This document shows positions 63,879-64,000 of a stretch of 64,000 nucleotides of DNA, one piece after another. Position 1 is the first letter of the stretch, and every line of letters starts with the position of its first letter. Source of the DNA: Aureibaculum marinum (lineage in GTDB: Bacteria > Bacteroidota > Bacteroidia > Flavobacteriales > Flavobacteriaceae); contig NZ_RPFJ01000040.1 in assembly GCF_003813905.1 (NCBI RefSeq), positions 20,645-84,644 on the forward strand. The letters are read 5' to 3'. Made by a program: the position numbers and the translations under genes. The notes under the pieces are model-generated. The model did not search any database and was not told the origin of the DNA. It saw only the letters and a program-made list of their open reading frames with translations.

Positions 63879-64000
63879 TGTCTCGTCCTGAAATATGGCT
63901 ACAGGTTAATAATTAATTTAAGCTGATAATTTATATACCATATTTGGTGTTTTAAAGTCTAAAGATAAATGTAATCTTATTTGGTTGTATAAATTTATTG
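63879..64000 (-). mobile_element. Insertion sequence end running off the window
   Basis: From about 63879 (TGTCTCGTCCTGAAATATGG) the sequence is a second, better preserved copy of the element at 62167. The outer end starts TGTCTCGTCC, a plausible terminal inverted repeat. The transposase frame continues beyond the right edge, so the element may be intact. Confidence 0.75.
63918..64000 (-). CDS. IS3-like transposase, C-terminal part (partial)
   Basis: The minus strand encodes INLYNQIRLHLSLDFKTP, then NMVYKLSA and a stop at 63918-63920; the gene is cut by the window end. The motif LYNQIRLHLSL..KTPN is the end of the DDE integrase core of IS3-family (IS150-like) transposases. It shares 20 of 26 residues by eye with the remnant at 62201-62290. 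Confidence 0.8.
   Translation of the reverse strand, partial: INLYNQIRLHLSLDFKTPNMVYKLSA

Noticed and set aside
1..64000. CRISPR array
   Set aside because: No series of regularly spaced repeats was seen in any intergenic region; the recurring sequences are the two IS ends.

Overview
The window is AT-rich chromosomal DNA (by eye about 30 percent GC) from a member of the Bacteroidota, almost certainly family Flavobacteriaceae. The evidence is a bifunctional HisB, an LpxC-FabZ fusion, a PorX-type response regulator with a PglZ domain, a type IX secretion (T9SS) C-terminal sorting domain, a DUF6090 protein, and promoters of the Bacteroidetes type (TAnnTTTG, sometimes with an upstream TTG) instead of sigma70 boxes. 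Shine-Dalgarno sequences are largely absent, as expected for the phylum.

Layout. 1-1.5 kb holds the end of a histidine operon (hisB, hisH). 1.6-13 kb is housekeeping: DUF58, a GT2 glycosyltransferase, a small HsdR_N-like protein divergent from holA, a T9SS-exported probable polysaccharide lyase, yggS, serC-serA, porX and an HD phosphohydrolase. 13.3-19.2 kb is a lipid A and housekeeping run: lpxD, lpxC/fabZ, lpxA, efp, a second lpxD-like gene and sucD. 19.3-30 kb carries fabG, a vWA membrane protein, a cation diffusion facilitator, an SPFH protein, tRNA-Leu, a SlyD-like isomerase, an SBF transporter, tRNA-Lys, aroK, a phosphoribosyltransferase and accA. 30-35 kb encodes an NAD-dependent molybdenum/tungsten formate dehydrogenase (fdhB-fdhA-fdhD). 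35-52 kb contains a methyltransferase, an AI-2E transporter, a TlpA-like lipoprotein, hutH, hemG, cell-envelope proteins (two lipoproteins with sugar-active folds, an OmpA protein, a multi-barrel outer-membrane protein), an acyl-CoA ligase, and an acuI/hxlR divergent pair.

52.7-64 kb is the accessory end. It holds a compact restriction-modification operon (controller, a very unusual fused m5C + m6A methyltransferase, HNH endonuclease) translationally coupled by 4-bp overlaps. Next come scars of lost genes (a LysR tail, an SDR fragment), a Crp-pirin pair, a copper-export operon led by a regulator with a metal-binding-like domain fused to an AraC helix-turn-helix, and fragments of insertion sequences. 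One IS remnant abuts the AraC start codon, and a second, apparently intact IS end runs off the right edge.

The best candidate for something new is the restriction-modification operon at 52734-56806. One 834-residue polypeptide carries complete motif sets for both a cytosine-C5 and an adenine-N6 DNA methyltransferase, and is followed by an HNH nuclease whose first ~290 residues I do not recognise.
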